DNA of 64,000 nucleotides from contig NZ_CP080997.1 in assembly GCF_019645815.1 (NCBI RefSeq), positions 1,396,880 through 1,460,879 of the forward strand, given 5' to 3'. A program made the translations under genes and the position numbers. Shown here in pieces: positions 54,218-62,656 of the stretch (its first letter is position 1; each line of letters starts with the position of its first letter). This stretch comes from Mycolicibacter heraklionensis. Lineage in GTDB: Bacteria; Actinomycetota; Actinomycetes; Mycobacteriales; Mycobacteriaceae. Under the pieces are notes generated by a model. The model made no database searches and was not told where the DNA came from. It saw only the letters and a list, made by a program, of their open reading frames with translations.

Positions 54218-54384
54218 TCATACTCGCCGTCGATGCTGGGCACGCCATCACGTGCGCCTTTATTCCGGGGGCGATCCCCGATGCCGCCGTGGCGATGATC
54301 GTCACGGTGACAGAACCAGAAGGTGCCGTTCTGCTCGAGCAGGCCTCGAAGTTGATGGAACTGACGCTCGCGACCAACTCGTAA
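54214..54384 (+). pseudogene. lprC-like 3' remnant
   Basis: An open frame with no start ends EQASKLMELTLATNS before TAA at 54382-54384, matching the lprC end EQALKLMELTLATNS at 53309-53353 almost base for base (a run of 21 bases is identical). Upstream the frame reads DAGHAITCAFIPGAIPDAA, which is not close to LprC. It is a broken copy of the 3' end of lprC or of a related DUF3558 lipoprotein gene, and brackets the toxin-antitoxin pair. Confidence 0.7.
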
Positions 54385-54422
54385 CGCTGCCTGCCGCGTC
54401 GGCGAGTCTGGTGGTTTCGCTC

Positions 54423-54438
54423 TGAACCAAGTGGTTCA
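54423..54438. promoter_or_regulatory. MarR-type operator upstream of first MarR gene
   Basis: TGAACCA-AG-TGGTTCA is a perfect 7-base inverted repeat. The inner GAAC-N6-GTTC matches the sites found before the other two MarR genes. It lies 167 bases before the chosen start. Confidence 0.7.
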
Positions 54439-54605
54439 AAGTGATGGTTTTCTGTTGCGGGCCAGAACATCTCGCTGACCTGCGAGGTCTAATTCGACGG
54501 CGTTTTGCCGAACGCCCATGGCCTCCGGGCGGATCCACCCGACAAGCTGTGGGTCGCGCCGTTTTGCCTGTGCGGCCACTCCGTTCTTCGCTAGCGTCCC
54601 GCGCC

Positions 54606-54974
54606 GTGGACGCGTTCGAGCAAGGGCGCTGGAGAAAGCTTCTCAGCGGCTCGGCCAATCTGATGGCGGCACTGGACGTGCGCCTGCGCGGTGCACACGG
54701 CGTCACCCTTCGCGACGTCCTGCTGCTGGAGCTGCTCAGCAGGCCGGACCGGCGGGCACATCGCATCTGCGTGCTGGCGCAGACGCTCGGGGTGTCACCG
54801 GGTGCACTGGTCGGCCAGGTCCGTCGGTTGGAGGAGCGCGGCCTGGTCACCCGCAGCCCGTGCCAACGCGACCGGCGCGGCATTCTGCCCCGGATCACCA
54901 GCGAGGGCTACGCGCGTCTTCACGCCGTGCTGGACAGCCAGGCGTATATCGGCAGTACAGCAGGCGCGGATTAG
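54606..54974 (+). CDS. MarR-family regulator 1, short
   Basis: A 122-residue MarR-type protein. The winged helix is RICVLAQTLGVSPGALVGQVRRLEERGLVTRSPCQRDRRGILPRIT, much like the next gene. It shares GAHGVTLRDVLLLELLSRPDRR with it, so the two are paralogues. The C-terminus ends at HAVLDSQAYIGSTAGAD and lacks the final dimer helix present in the other two (NQLKHEQMVNLVDSCRRIN), so it may be truncated. The GTG at 54606 is aligned to its paralogue's start; an ATG at 54441 is possible. Not part of an obvious operon. Confidence 0.75.
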   Translation: MDAFEQGRWRKLLSGSANLMAALDVRLRGAHGVTLRDVLLLELLSRPDRRAHRICVLAQTLGVSPGALVGQVRRLEERGLVTRSPCQRDRRGILPRITSEGYARLHAVLDSQAYIGSTAGAD

Positions 54975-55067
54975 CCGGCCGTTCTCCTCGGGCCGGCCGA
55001 TGCGTACCGCGCGGTCCATCCGGCGTCCGGTGACGACAAATTCCCGGTTTCTCATTGTTTCGCTATC

Positions 55068-55126
55068 GAACCGACTAGTTTCCGGTCGAACGAAACCGAG
55101 TAGTTTCCGTTTGAACGAATTAGTTC
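55068..55126. promoter_or_regulatory. Three tandem MarR-type operator sites
   Basis: Sites GAACCGACTAGTTT (55068-55081), AAACCGAGTAGTTT (55093-55106) and GAACGAATTAGTTC (55113-55126) all have the form (G/A)AAC-N6-GTT(C/T). They start 25 and 20 bases apart, so they lie on roughly the same helix face. The array is 169 bases before the second MarR gene start. Confidence 0.7.
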
Positions 55127-55294
55127 GTCGTGGCGGTTTTCTCAGGGTGCTCGGAATGTCTAGCTGACCTGGGCCGTCGTGCCGGGCAGGCCTTTGCCGA
55201 CCGCCATTCTCGCCGGGACGAATTCGTGGTGAGATGCTCGAACTGACACGCGTTCCCCGTTTCTGAGGCGCATCCTTCGATAACATCGCGGCCC

Positions 55295-55810
55295 GTGGAC
55301 GAGATGCATGAACTCCAAGCAATAGCCTGGCTTCCGGGGCTCGATGGAATCGAGCAACACTGCTGGCAACAGTTTCTAGCCTGCTCGCTGAATGTCGTTG
55401 ACGCAGTGAATGTGTGCCTCAAGGGCGCACATGACCTCTCGATACGTGACGTCCTGCTGCTGGAGCTGTTGAGCAGGCCCAGGAGGCGGGAACACCGGCT
55501 GTGTGTGCTGGCCGAGGCGCTTGGTGTGACGCAGGGGCAGTTGTCTACCCAGATCCGCCGGTTGGAAGGCCACGGTTGGATCACCCGTAGCCCCAGCCCA
55601 GGCGATCCACGTGGCATCCTGCCCCGGATCACCAGCGCCGGACACACCCGTCTGCACGCGGTGATGGAGACCTACGCGCACGGGATTCGCGTGCATTACC
55701 TCAACCAGCTCAAGCATGAGCAAATGGTCAATCTGGTCGACAGCTGCCGGCGGATCAACGACTCGCTGAGCACGAATGGGCGCCGCAAAGCGCTCAAGGC
55801 CGCTCGCTGA
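55295..55810 (+). CDS. MarR-family regulator 2
   Basis: A 171-residue MarR regulator. The domain begins LPGLDGIEQHCWQQFLACS; the winged helix is LCVLAEALGVTQGQLSTQIRRLEGHGWITRSPSPGDPRG; and a long C-terminal helix (YLNQLKHEQMVNLVDSCRRINDSL) closes the dimer. It has a GTG start and follows a triple operator array. Its closest relatives in the window are the regulators before and after it. Ligand unknown; likely autoregulated. Confidence 0.85.
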   Translation: MDEMHELQAIAWLPGLDGIEQHCWQQFLACSLNVVDAVNVCLKGAHDLSIRDVLLLELLSRPRRREHRLCVLAEALGVTQGQLSTQIRRLEGHGWITRSPSPGDPRGILPRITSAGHTRLHAVMETYAHGIRVHYLNQLKHEQMVNLVDSCRRINDSLSTNGRRKALKAAR

Positions 55811-56252
55811 GGCGACGCGCTCACCTCCGTACGGCGGTGGGCCGCGGAGGTTTTGGACGCGTCACGGCCTCGTCGTGTGGTGTTTGCCGAGTGAATTACG
55901 CGCCTTCGGGTAGCTAATTAGCACCTGTTGCATTGCTAGGAGATGCGGCAAATGCAGAAACAGGGTCTTTACCTGGCGTGAGCTGAGATTTAGGCTATCT
56001 GGCACGGGGCGCGGCTATCTCGGGATTGCGCTAGAACGCGTTATAAAACCTACTCGCTAGTAGCTTTCGCCTTGAACTAGATAGTTCAATTCGGCCGTTT
56101 TCTGGCCGGGATCGAAGTGGCTCATGACCAGTGTCTTATCAGCACCGAAACATTGCCCAGCGTCGTTTTCCGCCGGTGGATCCGTCGCGGCCGCGGAGTT
56201 TGCCGAAGTTTCTCCGCAGATCCGGCCACGTCGTTGGATACCGTCGCCCGCC
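55811..56252. other. 442-base gap before MarR gene 3
   Basis: No gene is supported. It contains the palindrome at 56072-56089 and an AT-richer stretch at about 55900-56090 that probably holds the promoter of the next MarR gene. Confidence 0.5.
56072..56089. promoter_or_regulatory. MarR-type operator upstream of MarR gene 3
   Basis: TTGAACTA-GA-TAGTTCAA is a perfect palindrome with 8-base arms. Its inner GAAC-N6-GTTC is the same as those before the other two MarR genes. The gene starts 163 bases downstream. Confidence 0.72.
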
Positions 56253-56777
56253 GTGGAAGACGACGGTGCCGAGACCCCATCGCATCACCTGCCGGGCCTC
56301 GATGAGATCGAGCAACAGTGTTGGCAGGCGTTCCTGGAATCGTCGGCGCTGTTGCTCTCGACGGTGAACCGCCAACTGCTCGCGCGGCACAGCCTGAGCC
56401 TGTTCGATTTCCTGGTGCTGCAGTCACTGGCCCGCTCTGCCGACGGGTCGGCTCGCATGGGCGATCTGGCCCACGCTCTGGTGCTGTCACCGAGCCGGCT
56501 GACCGAGTTGATGCGGCGGCTGGAGTCGCAGGACTTGGTTCGGCGCAGCCGCAGCCGCACCGACGGGCGCGGGGTGCTCGCCAGCATCACCCGCGACGGC
56601 CGGGCGGTGGTGCGGCCGGCGGCTCGGACCTACGTCCAGTCCGTGCGTGCGTTCTACCTCGATCCCATCTCGCGCCCGCAGATGATCGCGCTGGGGGACA
56701 GCTGCCGGCGAATCAGCTTGCCGCTCAAGGCATCCGCGAAGTCGAAGCGGCGCAGGGGTTGGCAGTCGCGAGGCTGA
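56253..56777 (+). CDS. MarR-family regulator 3
   Basis: A 174-residue MarR regulator. It begins HLPGLDEIEQQCWQAFLES and carries LSPSRLTELMRRLESQDLVRRSRSRTDGRGVLASITRDG as the winged helix, then a helical end (YLDPISRPQMIALGDSCRRI). The GTG at 56253 aligns with its paralogues' GTG start; an in-frame ATG at 56124 gives an unsupported extension. It lies before an 866-base gene-free leader of the GjpA-like gene, which it could control. Confidence 0.83.
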   Translation: MEDDGAETPSHHLPGLDEIEQQCWQAFLESSALLLSTVNRQLLARHSLSLFDFLVLQSLARSADGSARMGDLAHALVLSPSRLTELMRRLESQDLVRRSRSRTDGRGVLASITRDGRAVVRPAARTYVQSVRAFYLDPISRPQMIALGDSCRRISLPLKASAKSKRRRGWQSRG

Positions 56778-57102
56778 GCATGGCCGCCCGTTTGCGACGG
56801 GCCCGCCGGGTTGCCATTGATTCGCCATTTCTTAGGTAGTCGAATCGTGCGCTGATTGAGTGACTGCCATTCATTTGTGCAGCGTATAGCTGATTCGCTG
56901 CCGTATTGTCCTCTGGAATTGTTTCAGAACGAAAATAATCAACTCATCCCGCAATTTGCCTGATAGTAACCGTATGGTTGATAACTTGTTGGCGCGCTGA
57001 GGGATGTCCAGTGGGGCGGTGGTCGAACGGTAGCGTCGTAAAACAGCAGCGTAAGAGTGGTTTGGGATGTGTTTCGTTAACGGATAACAGGGGTTAGCCG
57101 AA

Positions 57103-57135
57103 AATGCAAAAGTTACTCATCGGTAATTTTGCATT
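57103..57135. promoter_or_regulatory. AT-rich hairpin or operator in leader
   Basis: AATGCAAAAGTTAC pairs with GTAATTTTGCATT across a 6-base loop (TCATCG), with one bulged base. It may be an operator or an RNA structure; it is distinct from the GAAC-type MarR sites. Confidence 0.4.
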
Positions 57136-57376
57136 GAAGCACAGAGGCGCTGAATTGCGTTTGCTAATGCTCGTGGATGCGGCGGCTGATCAGGGGATAT
57201 AGCTGTCGGTCAGATTGCGATCATGATCTCGGCCGACATGAGTTTTGAAAAGCGGCAGAAATCTATATCCGATTCAGGTTTGTGCCAGGTAAATTTTGGC
57301 TCGCTCTCGTCGGGAGGCGCCATGGAGACAAACCCCAACCCTCGATGTCTCTGCCGAACCGGTGAGGTCGGTGGTA

Positions 57377-57408
57377 CGCACCGGCGCCGCCTTCCCGGCG
57401 CCGGTGCG
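57377..57408 (+). promoter_or_regulatory. Perfect 13-bp GC-rich hairpin in leader
   Basis: CGCACCGGCGCCG and its exact reverse complement surround a 6-base loop (CCTTCC). It lies 98 bases before the in-frame ATG and 236 bases before the preferred GTG of the GjpA-like gene. It could be an attenuator or a stable 5' structure. Confidence 0.5.
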
Positions 57409-57643
57409 GCCTTCGAAGCCTGGGAGACCTGGACAACGACGTCCCGGTTCTCCCGGCCTCGCAACAGATTTCACCCACGCACTAGCCCGTAAGAAGGGAA
57501 CACGGATGGCTCGTCAGCACCGCATTACCGGGATTAGGCGCTCCGATAGCGCCCGCTTTCACCTTCGGCGGTGCGCCGTCCCCAAGGTTCCGGTGCCCGC
57601 GAAAAGCGAGCGCCACAACACGACCAAAACAAAGGAGACCGCC

Positions 57644-58735
57644 GTGCGGCATACCCTTCGTCCCTACGCCACGGTTGGCGTCGCCCTGGTGGGGGCCGGC
57701 TTGATTGCGGCCACCCCGGTGGTTGTGCCGGTGCCGGACATCAACACGATCCGGGCTGTGACGCTGACTGCGGGGGAGTCAGATCTGTTGGCGCCGTGGA
57801 TCGATCAGTACAACACCGCGTCGGAGAACGCGTCGATCCTGTTCAACAACTTCATTCTGGCGCCGGGCGTCGGGCTCCAGCAGTCCGTAGCCAACCAAAT
57901 TGGCTTCATTCAGCAGGTGCTGAACGACCCGAGCAACATTTCCACTTGGATGAATGAGACCCAAAGCAACCTGGGGGCGGTTTTGACCGGTTACGGGTTG
58001 CAGAACGCCAGCCCCGACACGACGTCAACGGTGTTGGATCACACCCTGGAAGGTGGACTTACCAATGGTCATCAGGTGTTGTTTGGTCAAATTCCCGGCT
58101 ACATTCCTGCCGATCAGGTAGCCGCGGCGACCCCGATCATCGACTGGTTGGCATCGCCGTCGAGCGCGATTTTCATGGGAGCGATCGGGCCCTGGATCAG
58201 CCCGTGGGTCGCTCTAGGTAACAGCATCGCTGACGGGGACGACATCAACGCCACGATGGCCAATATGTTCGGGGCGTTCTTCAACGGCGCCACGTTGAAC
58301 CTCGACAGCTTGCTGCCCGCGATCAACGGGCTGGGGCTGTTCCCGGCGGGTATGACGATGCAGAACCTTGACATCGGCTTCGGCGGCTTGTTGAGCACCG
58401 GCAGTGTGTCGGCTGACCCGTACGACGTGGGCGGCTACACCATGCCGGCCGTCGGCGGCTCGATGTTTAACAGCGTCGGCATCCAATTCGCGGGCGTTCC
58501 GGTGGTGCAATTCCTGACTGCCCCCAGTGAAGCGATCGGTCCGCTCGGGGCATGGGAGGCGTGGGCCCAGATCGCCGCCACCCTGACCGGCTGGGACGGC
58601 ACCGGCTCTCCGCTGGCTGGGGTTGTATTCCCGGCTGTGCCCGATGACCTCACGGACAGCGGCGTCGCAATGTCTACCGCAGCCGATGACCTGTCCGGCT
58701 TTGTTCAGGATGTCTTGTCCTGGCTGGGTCTGTAG
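57644..58735 (+). CDS. GjpA-like exported protein (putative porin)
   Basis: A 363-residue exported protein, starting VRHTLRPYATVGVALVGAGLIAATP with a signal-like hydrophobic stretch and followed by a helix- and Gly/Ala-rich mature part (IDQYNTASENASILFNNF, NGATLNLDSLLPAINGLGL). This start is characteristic of proteins annotated as outer membrane porin GjpA in mycobacteria, after a Gordonia porin. Porin activity is not shown by the sequence. The GTG at 57644 has AAAGGAG upstream; the in-frame ATG at 57506 would add 46 residues. It lies 85 bases before the second PGRS gene on the same strand. Confidence 0.7.
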   Translation: MRHTLRPYATVGVALVGAGLIAATPVVVPVPDINTIRAVTLTAGESDLLAPWIDQYNTASENASILFNNFILAPGVGLQQSVANQIGFIQQVLNDPSNISTWMNETQSNLGAVLTGYGLQNASPDTTSTVLDHTLEGGLTNGHQVLFGQIPGYIPADQVAAATPIIDWLASPSSAIFMGAIGPWISPWVALGNSIADGDDINATMANMFGAFFNGATLNLDSLLPAINGLGLFPAGMTMQNLDIGFGGLLSTGSVSADPYDVGGYTMPAVGGSMFNSVGIQFAGVPVVQFLTAPSEAIGPLGAWEAWAQIAATLTGWDGTGSPLAGVVFPAVPDDLTDSGVAMSTAADDLSGFVQDVLSWLGL

Positions 58736-58820
58736 ATCCCTTACAGCCCATTTCCCTCAACTCAATTCCTGTTGCTCCCGGTAGTCCAGCTTTGTCTGTT
58801 TTCACGAAAGGTGTTTGTCC

Positions 58821-61800
58821 ATGAGCCGTCGTCACACCCGCAGCGATCGTGGCCCCCAGCACTGCAAGGGGCGTGGTCCCGGGACAATTGGGGCCGGTAG
58901 TTCGGTCGGTGTATTCCTAGCTTTCGGCGTGCTGCCGCTGGCCGCATCCCCAGTGGCTCAGGCCGACGAACTCGACTTGATCTTCGACCCTCTTATCAAT
59001 GCGATCTCCAGCATCGACCCCACCATGGGTACGGATCTGAGTGCTTGGGTGACTTCTTGGGATCCCACGTTCGCTGACAACGGTGCCACGGAGACGGTAC
59101 TGGACTCGTTGACTGCGTCGTCGGCTGATGCTGCTTTGGTGGATTGGGCGCAGGTGTTCGATCAGTGGATCTACCAGCCAACCCACAACGTCCTTGAGGC
59201 ATGGATCAACAGTCCATTCGGCGAGCAGATCGACACGGCCATCAACGGGTGGGCGGGTGTTTATTTGATCGGCGACGGTGCGGCCGGGACGGCCGAGAAC
59301 CCCGATGGTGGTACTGGCGGTTTGTGGTTCGGTGACGGCGGGGCCGGTTATGACGCCAGCGCTGATGCGGGTGTGGACGGCGGTAACGGGGGCAACGCCA
59401 TCGGCTGGATCGGTGATGGTGGCGACGGTGGCGACGGTGGCGCTGGGGCCGATGGTGGGGCCGGTGGCGCCGGCGGCATCGGGATGGGCATCGGTGGCGC
59501 CGGCGGCAACGGTGGAGCTGCTCTCGTAGCAGGCGGAGTCGGCGGCAACGGCGGCGTCGGTGGTTCGGCGGCGGGCTGGTTGTTCGGCAACGGCGGCGAC
59601 GGTGGTTTCGGTGGCGCTGGTGCAGCGGGTGCCGCAGGTAGTTTCGCCTCCGTCGGGACTGGCGTTGGCGGCAACGCTGGCAACGGCGGCGCCGGCGGGG
59701 ACGGCGGTAAGAGCGGGTTCGGCCTCGGCATTGGCGGCAATGGCGGTGCTGGTGGTGCGGCTGGCGCGGGCGGGGATGGTGCGACCGGGATTAGCGACGG
59801 CATTGCCGCGCACCTCAATGGCGGAGTGGCTGGTTCCGGCGGTAAAGGTGGCGCCGGTGGTGCTGGTGGTGATCAAACGTACGGGGGCTCACTGGGACAA
59901 GCCGGCAACGACGGAAATGGCGGTGCCGGCGGTGCTGGCGGCTCCGGCGGCGACAGCTACAAAGACCCCACCACCGGGAACTTCCTGGGTAACGGCGGCA
60001 AGGGCGGCATCGGCGGCATCGGCGGTAACGGCAACAATGCCGGTAATGGTGGTGACGGTGGCGCTGGCGGCTTCGGCCGCAATGGCGGCGACGGCGGTGT
60101 CGGCGGCCGCGGAGGCGCCGCAAACGGAGATCACACCGTGTCTGGAGTGGCTGGCAACGGTGGTAACGGTGGTCAGGGCGGTGAGGCCTCCGCGGGCATA
60201 GCCGGCAAGGGCGGCAATGGAGGGGCTGCGGGCTCGACCGGCCTCGCAAACGCCGTGGGTGGTAGCGGTGGCAACGGCGGAGCCGGTGGAGTCGGTGCCA
60301 CCACGGACAACACCATCCAAACCTCCGGTGGTGCCGGTGGCAACGGCGGTAGCGGCGGCGGCGCCACCAACGGCGTAAACAGTGGTAGCGGCGGTAGTGG
60401 CGGTAGCGGCGGTAGCGGCACCCTCACCGGAGGCAATGGCGGCAATGGCGGCGCGGGCGGCGCGGGCAATGACGGCACGGGTGGTAATGGTGGTGACGGC
60501 GGTCAGGCCAGCGGATGGCAGGCGGGCGATGGCACGATTTACAGCCAAGGCGGTAGTGGAGGTAGTGGCGGTAGCGGTGGTGGCGCTGTCGCCGGCGGTA
60601 CCGCCGCTCACGGCGGGAACGGTGGTGCCGGCGCTGACGGGGCGACTGGCGCCAACGTCGTCAGCGTGGGTGGTAACGGCGGCACCGGTGGTGCCGGCGG
60701 TGGCGCCGGAGCCGGTATTACGGGTTCGAGTGGAGGCATCGGTGGTAACGGAGGTGCCGCCGGGGCTGGTGGTGACGGCACATCCATCGGTGGTAACGGT
60801 GGTGCCGGTGGTGCCGGCGGGACTGGGGCTCTTTCCCCCGGATCGGGCGCCGACGGAGGTGCGGGTGGGGACAGCAGTGGCATCGCGATGCTGGCCACGA
60901 ACCCCTTCCACCTCGCTGCCGGCAGCACCCACGCCGGTAACGGTGGTGCCGGCGGTGCGGGCGGTAACAGCTCCGCCAATGCGAACAACACGGCCCTGAC
61001 TGCGCCCGGTGGCACCGCCGGCAATGGCGGTGACGGTGGTGTGGGCGCTGGTGCAGCCAATGGCGGTAACGGAGGTGTCGGTGGTCAAGGCGGCACCGGT
61101 ACAACCGACAGCACCCCGGGAACTGGCGGCACCGGCGGTGCGGCCACGGGTACCGGCAACGGCGGCAACGGCGGCAACGGCGGCCAGGGCGCCACTGGCA
61201 CACACGGCAGCAACGGCAGCGTTGAGGCGAACGCCCCCGGCGGTGACGGTGGTACCGGCGGCAACGGTGCGACCGGCGGCCAGGGCGGCGTCGGCGGGAC
61301 TGCGGTCACCGGCAAGGGCGGCAACGGCGGCAACGGTGGCACCGGTGGCACCGGTGGCGCCGGCGGTCAGGGCGGTACTGGTGCCCCTGGCACCGCGGTC
61401 ACCGGCAACAATGGCCTGGCTGGCGGAAATGGTGGTACCGGCGGTGTCGGTGGGGCCGGTGGCGTCGGTGGCGCCGGGGGCATCAGCACAAACGGCGGCA
61501 ATGGGGCTGGCGGCATCGAGGGCAATGGTGGTACAGGCGGGGCCGGTGGCTACGCCGGCCGGGGCGGCGCCGGCTACACCGGGACCTTTTCTCCGTTCCA
61601 GGTGGGTGGCGCCGGCGGCAACGGAGGCCTCGGCGGCAACGGCGGCCAGGGCGGCGCAGGTGGCACCTCGGGCACCGGCAATGGTGGCAATGGCGGCGCC
61701 GGCCAAGCCGGGGGTTACGGCGGCAACGCGGGTTACGGCGGCGCTGGCGGCACCAACGGCGCCGGCCAGGGCCTGGCCGGCGGGCAGGGCGGCAGTGGTG

Positions 61801-62294
61801 GCCTCGGCGGCAACGGTGCCAGCGGTGGTGCTGGCGGCCAGAGCATCAGCGGTACAGGCGGCGCCTACGGCGCGGCCGGCGCCGGCGGCCATGGCGGTCT
61901 AATGGGGCCGGGTGGGGCCGGTGGCAACGGCGTCGGCGTTGGAAACACCGGCGGTGTCGGTGGTAATGCCGGCAACAGTGGCAACGGCGGCACCGGTGGC
62001 ACCGGCCTCGGCGGCACCGCCGGCGGCAAAGGAGGGCCTGGTGGGTTTACCAGTGGCTACAAAGGAGGCGCCGGTGGTGCTGGCGTAAACGGTGCAGGCG
62101 GTGGAGCTGGCGGTAATGGTGGCACCGGCGGCAACGGCGGAACCGGCGGGGCCAGCTCCACTACACCCGGAGCCGGCGGCGCCGGCGCCGGCACCGGCCA
62201 ACCGGGCGCCGGTGGCGCCGGCACGCCCGCAGGGCAGCCGGGCCAGATCGGCGCTGCCGGCCAAGCGGGCCAACCCGGCCAACTAATCCCCTGA
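58821..62294 (+). CDS. PE-less PGRS protein with shared secreted N-terminus
   Basis: A 1157-residue exported protein. A basic start (MSRRHTRSDRG), a hydrophobic signal and an AQA-D cleavage near residue 48 replace the PE domain. Residues 49-145 contain WAQVFDQWIYQPTHNVLEAWINSPFGEQ, matching WFDQLFYDPFHTSIENWINSDFGS of the protease gene, then LIGDG at 149 and PDGGTGGLWFGDGGAGYD. The rest is about 1000 residues of Gly-Gly-X repeats without a C-terminal domain. Its role is unknown; surface or secreted localisation is inferred. The ATG at 58821 follows GAAAGGTG. Confidence 0.88.
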   Translation: MSRRHTRSDRGPQHCKGRGPGTIGAGSSVGVFLAFGVLPLAASPVAQADELDLIFDPLINAISSIDPTMGTDLSAWVTSWDPTFADNGATETVLDSLTASSADAALVDWAQVFDQWIYQPTHNVLEAWINSPFGEQIDTAINGWAGVYLIGDGAAGTAENPDGGTGGLWFGDGGAGYDASADAGVDGGNGGNAIGWIGDGGDGGDGGAGADGGAGGAGGIGMGIGGAGGNGGAALVAGGVGGNGGVGGSAAGWLFGNGGDGGFGGAGAAGAAGSFASVGTGVGGNAGNGGAGGDGGKSGFGLGIGGNGGAGGAAGAGGDGATGISDGIAAHLNGGVAGSGGKGGAGGAGGDQTYGGSLGQAGNDGNGGAGGAGGSGGDSYKDPTTGNFLGNGGKGGIGGIGGNGNNAGNGGDGGAGGFGRNGGDGGVGGRGGAANGDHTVSGVAGNGGNGGQGGEASAGIAGKGGNGGAAGSTGLANAVGGSGGNGGAGGVGATTDNTIQTSGGAGGNGGSGGGATNGVNSGSGGSGGSGGSGTLTGGNGGNGGAGGAGNDGTGGNGGDGGQASGWQAGDGTIYSQGGSGGSGGSGGGAVAGGTAAHGGNGGAGADGATGANVVSVGGNGGTGGAGGGAGAGITGSSGGIGGNGGAAGAGGDGTSIGGNGGAGGAGGTGALSPGSGADGGAGGDSSGIAMLATNPFHLAAGSTHAGNGGAGGAGGNSSANANNTALTAPGGTAGNGGDGGVGAGAANGGNGGVGGQGGTGTTDSTPGTGGTGGAATGTGNGGNGGNGGQGATGTHGSNGSVEANAPGGDGGTGGNGATGGQGGVGGTAVTGKGGNGGNGGTGGTGGAGGQGGTGAPGTAVTGNNGLAGGNGGTGGVGGAGGVGGAGGISTNGGNGAGGIEGNGGTGGAGGYAGRGGAGYTGTFSPFQVGGAGGNGGLGGNGGQGGAGGTSGTGNGGNGGAGQAGGYGGNAGYGGAGGTNGAGQGLAGGQGGSGGLGGNGASGGAGGQSISGTGGAYGAAGAGGHGGLMGPGGAGGNGVGVGNTGGVGGNAGNSGNGGTGGTGLGGTAGGKGGPGGFTSGYKGGAGGAGVNGAGGGAGGNGGTGGNGGTGGASSTTPGAGGAGAGTGQPGAGGAGTPAGQPGQIGAAGQAGQPGQLIP
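59300..62280 (+). repeat. PGRS glycine-repeat coding region
   Basis: Tandem Gly-Gly-X/Gly-Asn-Gly codons (GGCGGC, GGTGGT, GGCAAC) run through almost the whole second half of the gene. They explain the long opposite-strand frames here. Confidence 0.95.
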
Positions 62295-62309
62295 TATCGA
62301 AAAGCAATT

Positions 62310-62357
62310 GGCGAGCAGGCTCGGTGGACCCCTGTGGGGGCGCCGAGCCTGCTCGCC
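62310..62357 (+). terminator. Strong hairpin after PGRS gene
   Basis: GGCGAGCAGGCTCGG (62310-62324) pairs perfectly with CCGAGCCTGCTCGCC (62343-62357). The loop contains CCCC-TGT-GGGG, which can extend the stem. It begins 15 bases after the PGRS stop. It has no U-run, as is common in mycobacterial terminators. The rest of 62358-62656 shows no gene. Confidence 0.8.
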
Positions 62358-62656
62358 AGCATTCACACGGTCAGTGAGCTCCCCAATCGGGGGGTAATCG
62401 GCGCACCGGGCTTATGGGCCACCATGAGATTGCCTCCAACGGCGACGCTTTCGAGAGTCGATTACGACGGGGGCAGCGGTCGCAGTCAGCCCATCGCAAT
62501 CAGCTGGTAGATCACCGCGGTGGGTCAATTGGACCGAACAGTTGAAGGTGTTCTCGTAGAAGAAAACGGGATGATTCCGTGGTGGTAGTCACAAAATGAG
62601 CGAACGCGAACACTTGCTGACTTGAGTGGCCCGTTGTTTGGCCGGATCTGGAACGG

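Larger units (their letters stand above)
56778..57643. other. 866-base leader region before the GjpA-like gene
   Basis: No gene is supported, although a short frame at 57223-57492 is open. The first 350 bases are unusually AT-rich. Two hairpins stand out: AATGCAAAAGTTAC/GTAATTTTGCATT (57103-57135, one-base bulge) and a perfect 13-base stem (57377-57408). An ATG at 57506 with GAAGGGA upstream is in frame with the downstream gene. Confidence 0.55.

Noticed and set aside
54491..54508. GGCGTT-TTGCCG-AACGCC hairpin before MarR gene 1
   Set aside because: A six-base stem is expected often in this GC-rich sequence and it does not match the GAAC-type sites.
54795..55322. 175-codon minus-strand frame over MarR gene 1 and the triple operator
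   Set aside because: It would be read through three operators and a known MarR gene; the translation shows no recognisable domain.
57223..57492. 89-codon frame in the leader of the GjpA-like gene
   Set aside because: No family resemblance; it runs through the perfect hairpin at 57377-57408 and lacks a good ribosome site.
59889..61892. 667-codon minus-strand frame opposite the second PGRS gene
   Set aside because: Thr/Ala-rich mirror of the glycine repeats; the repeat explains the lack of stops.
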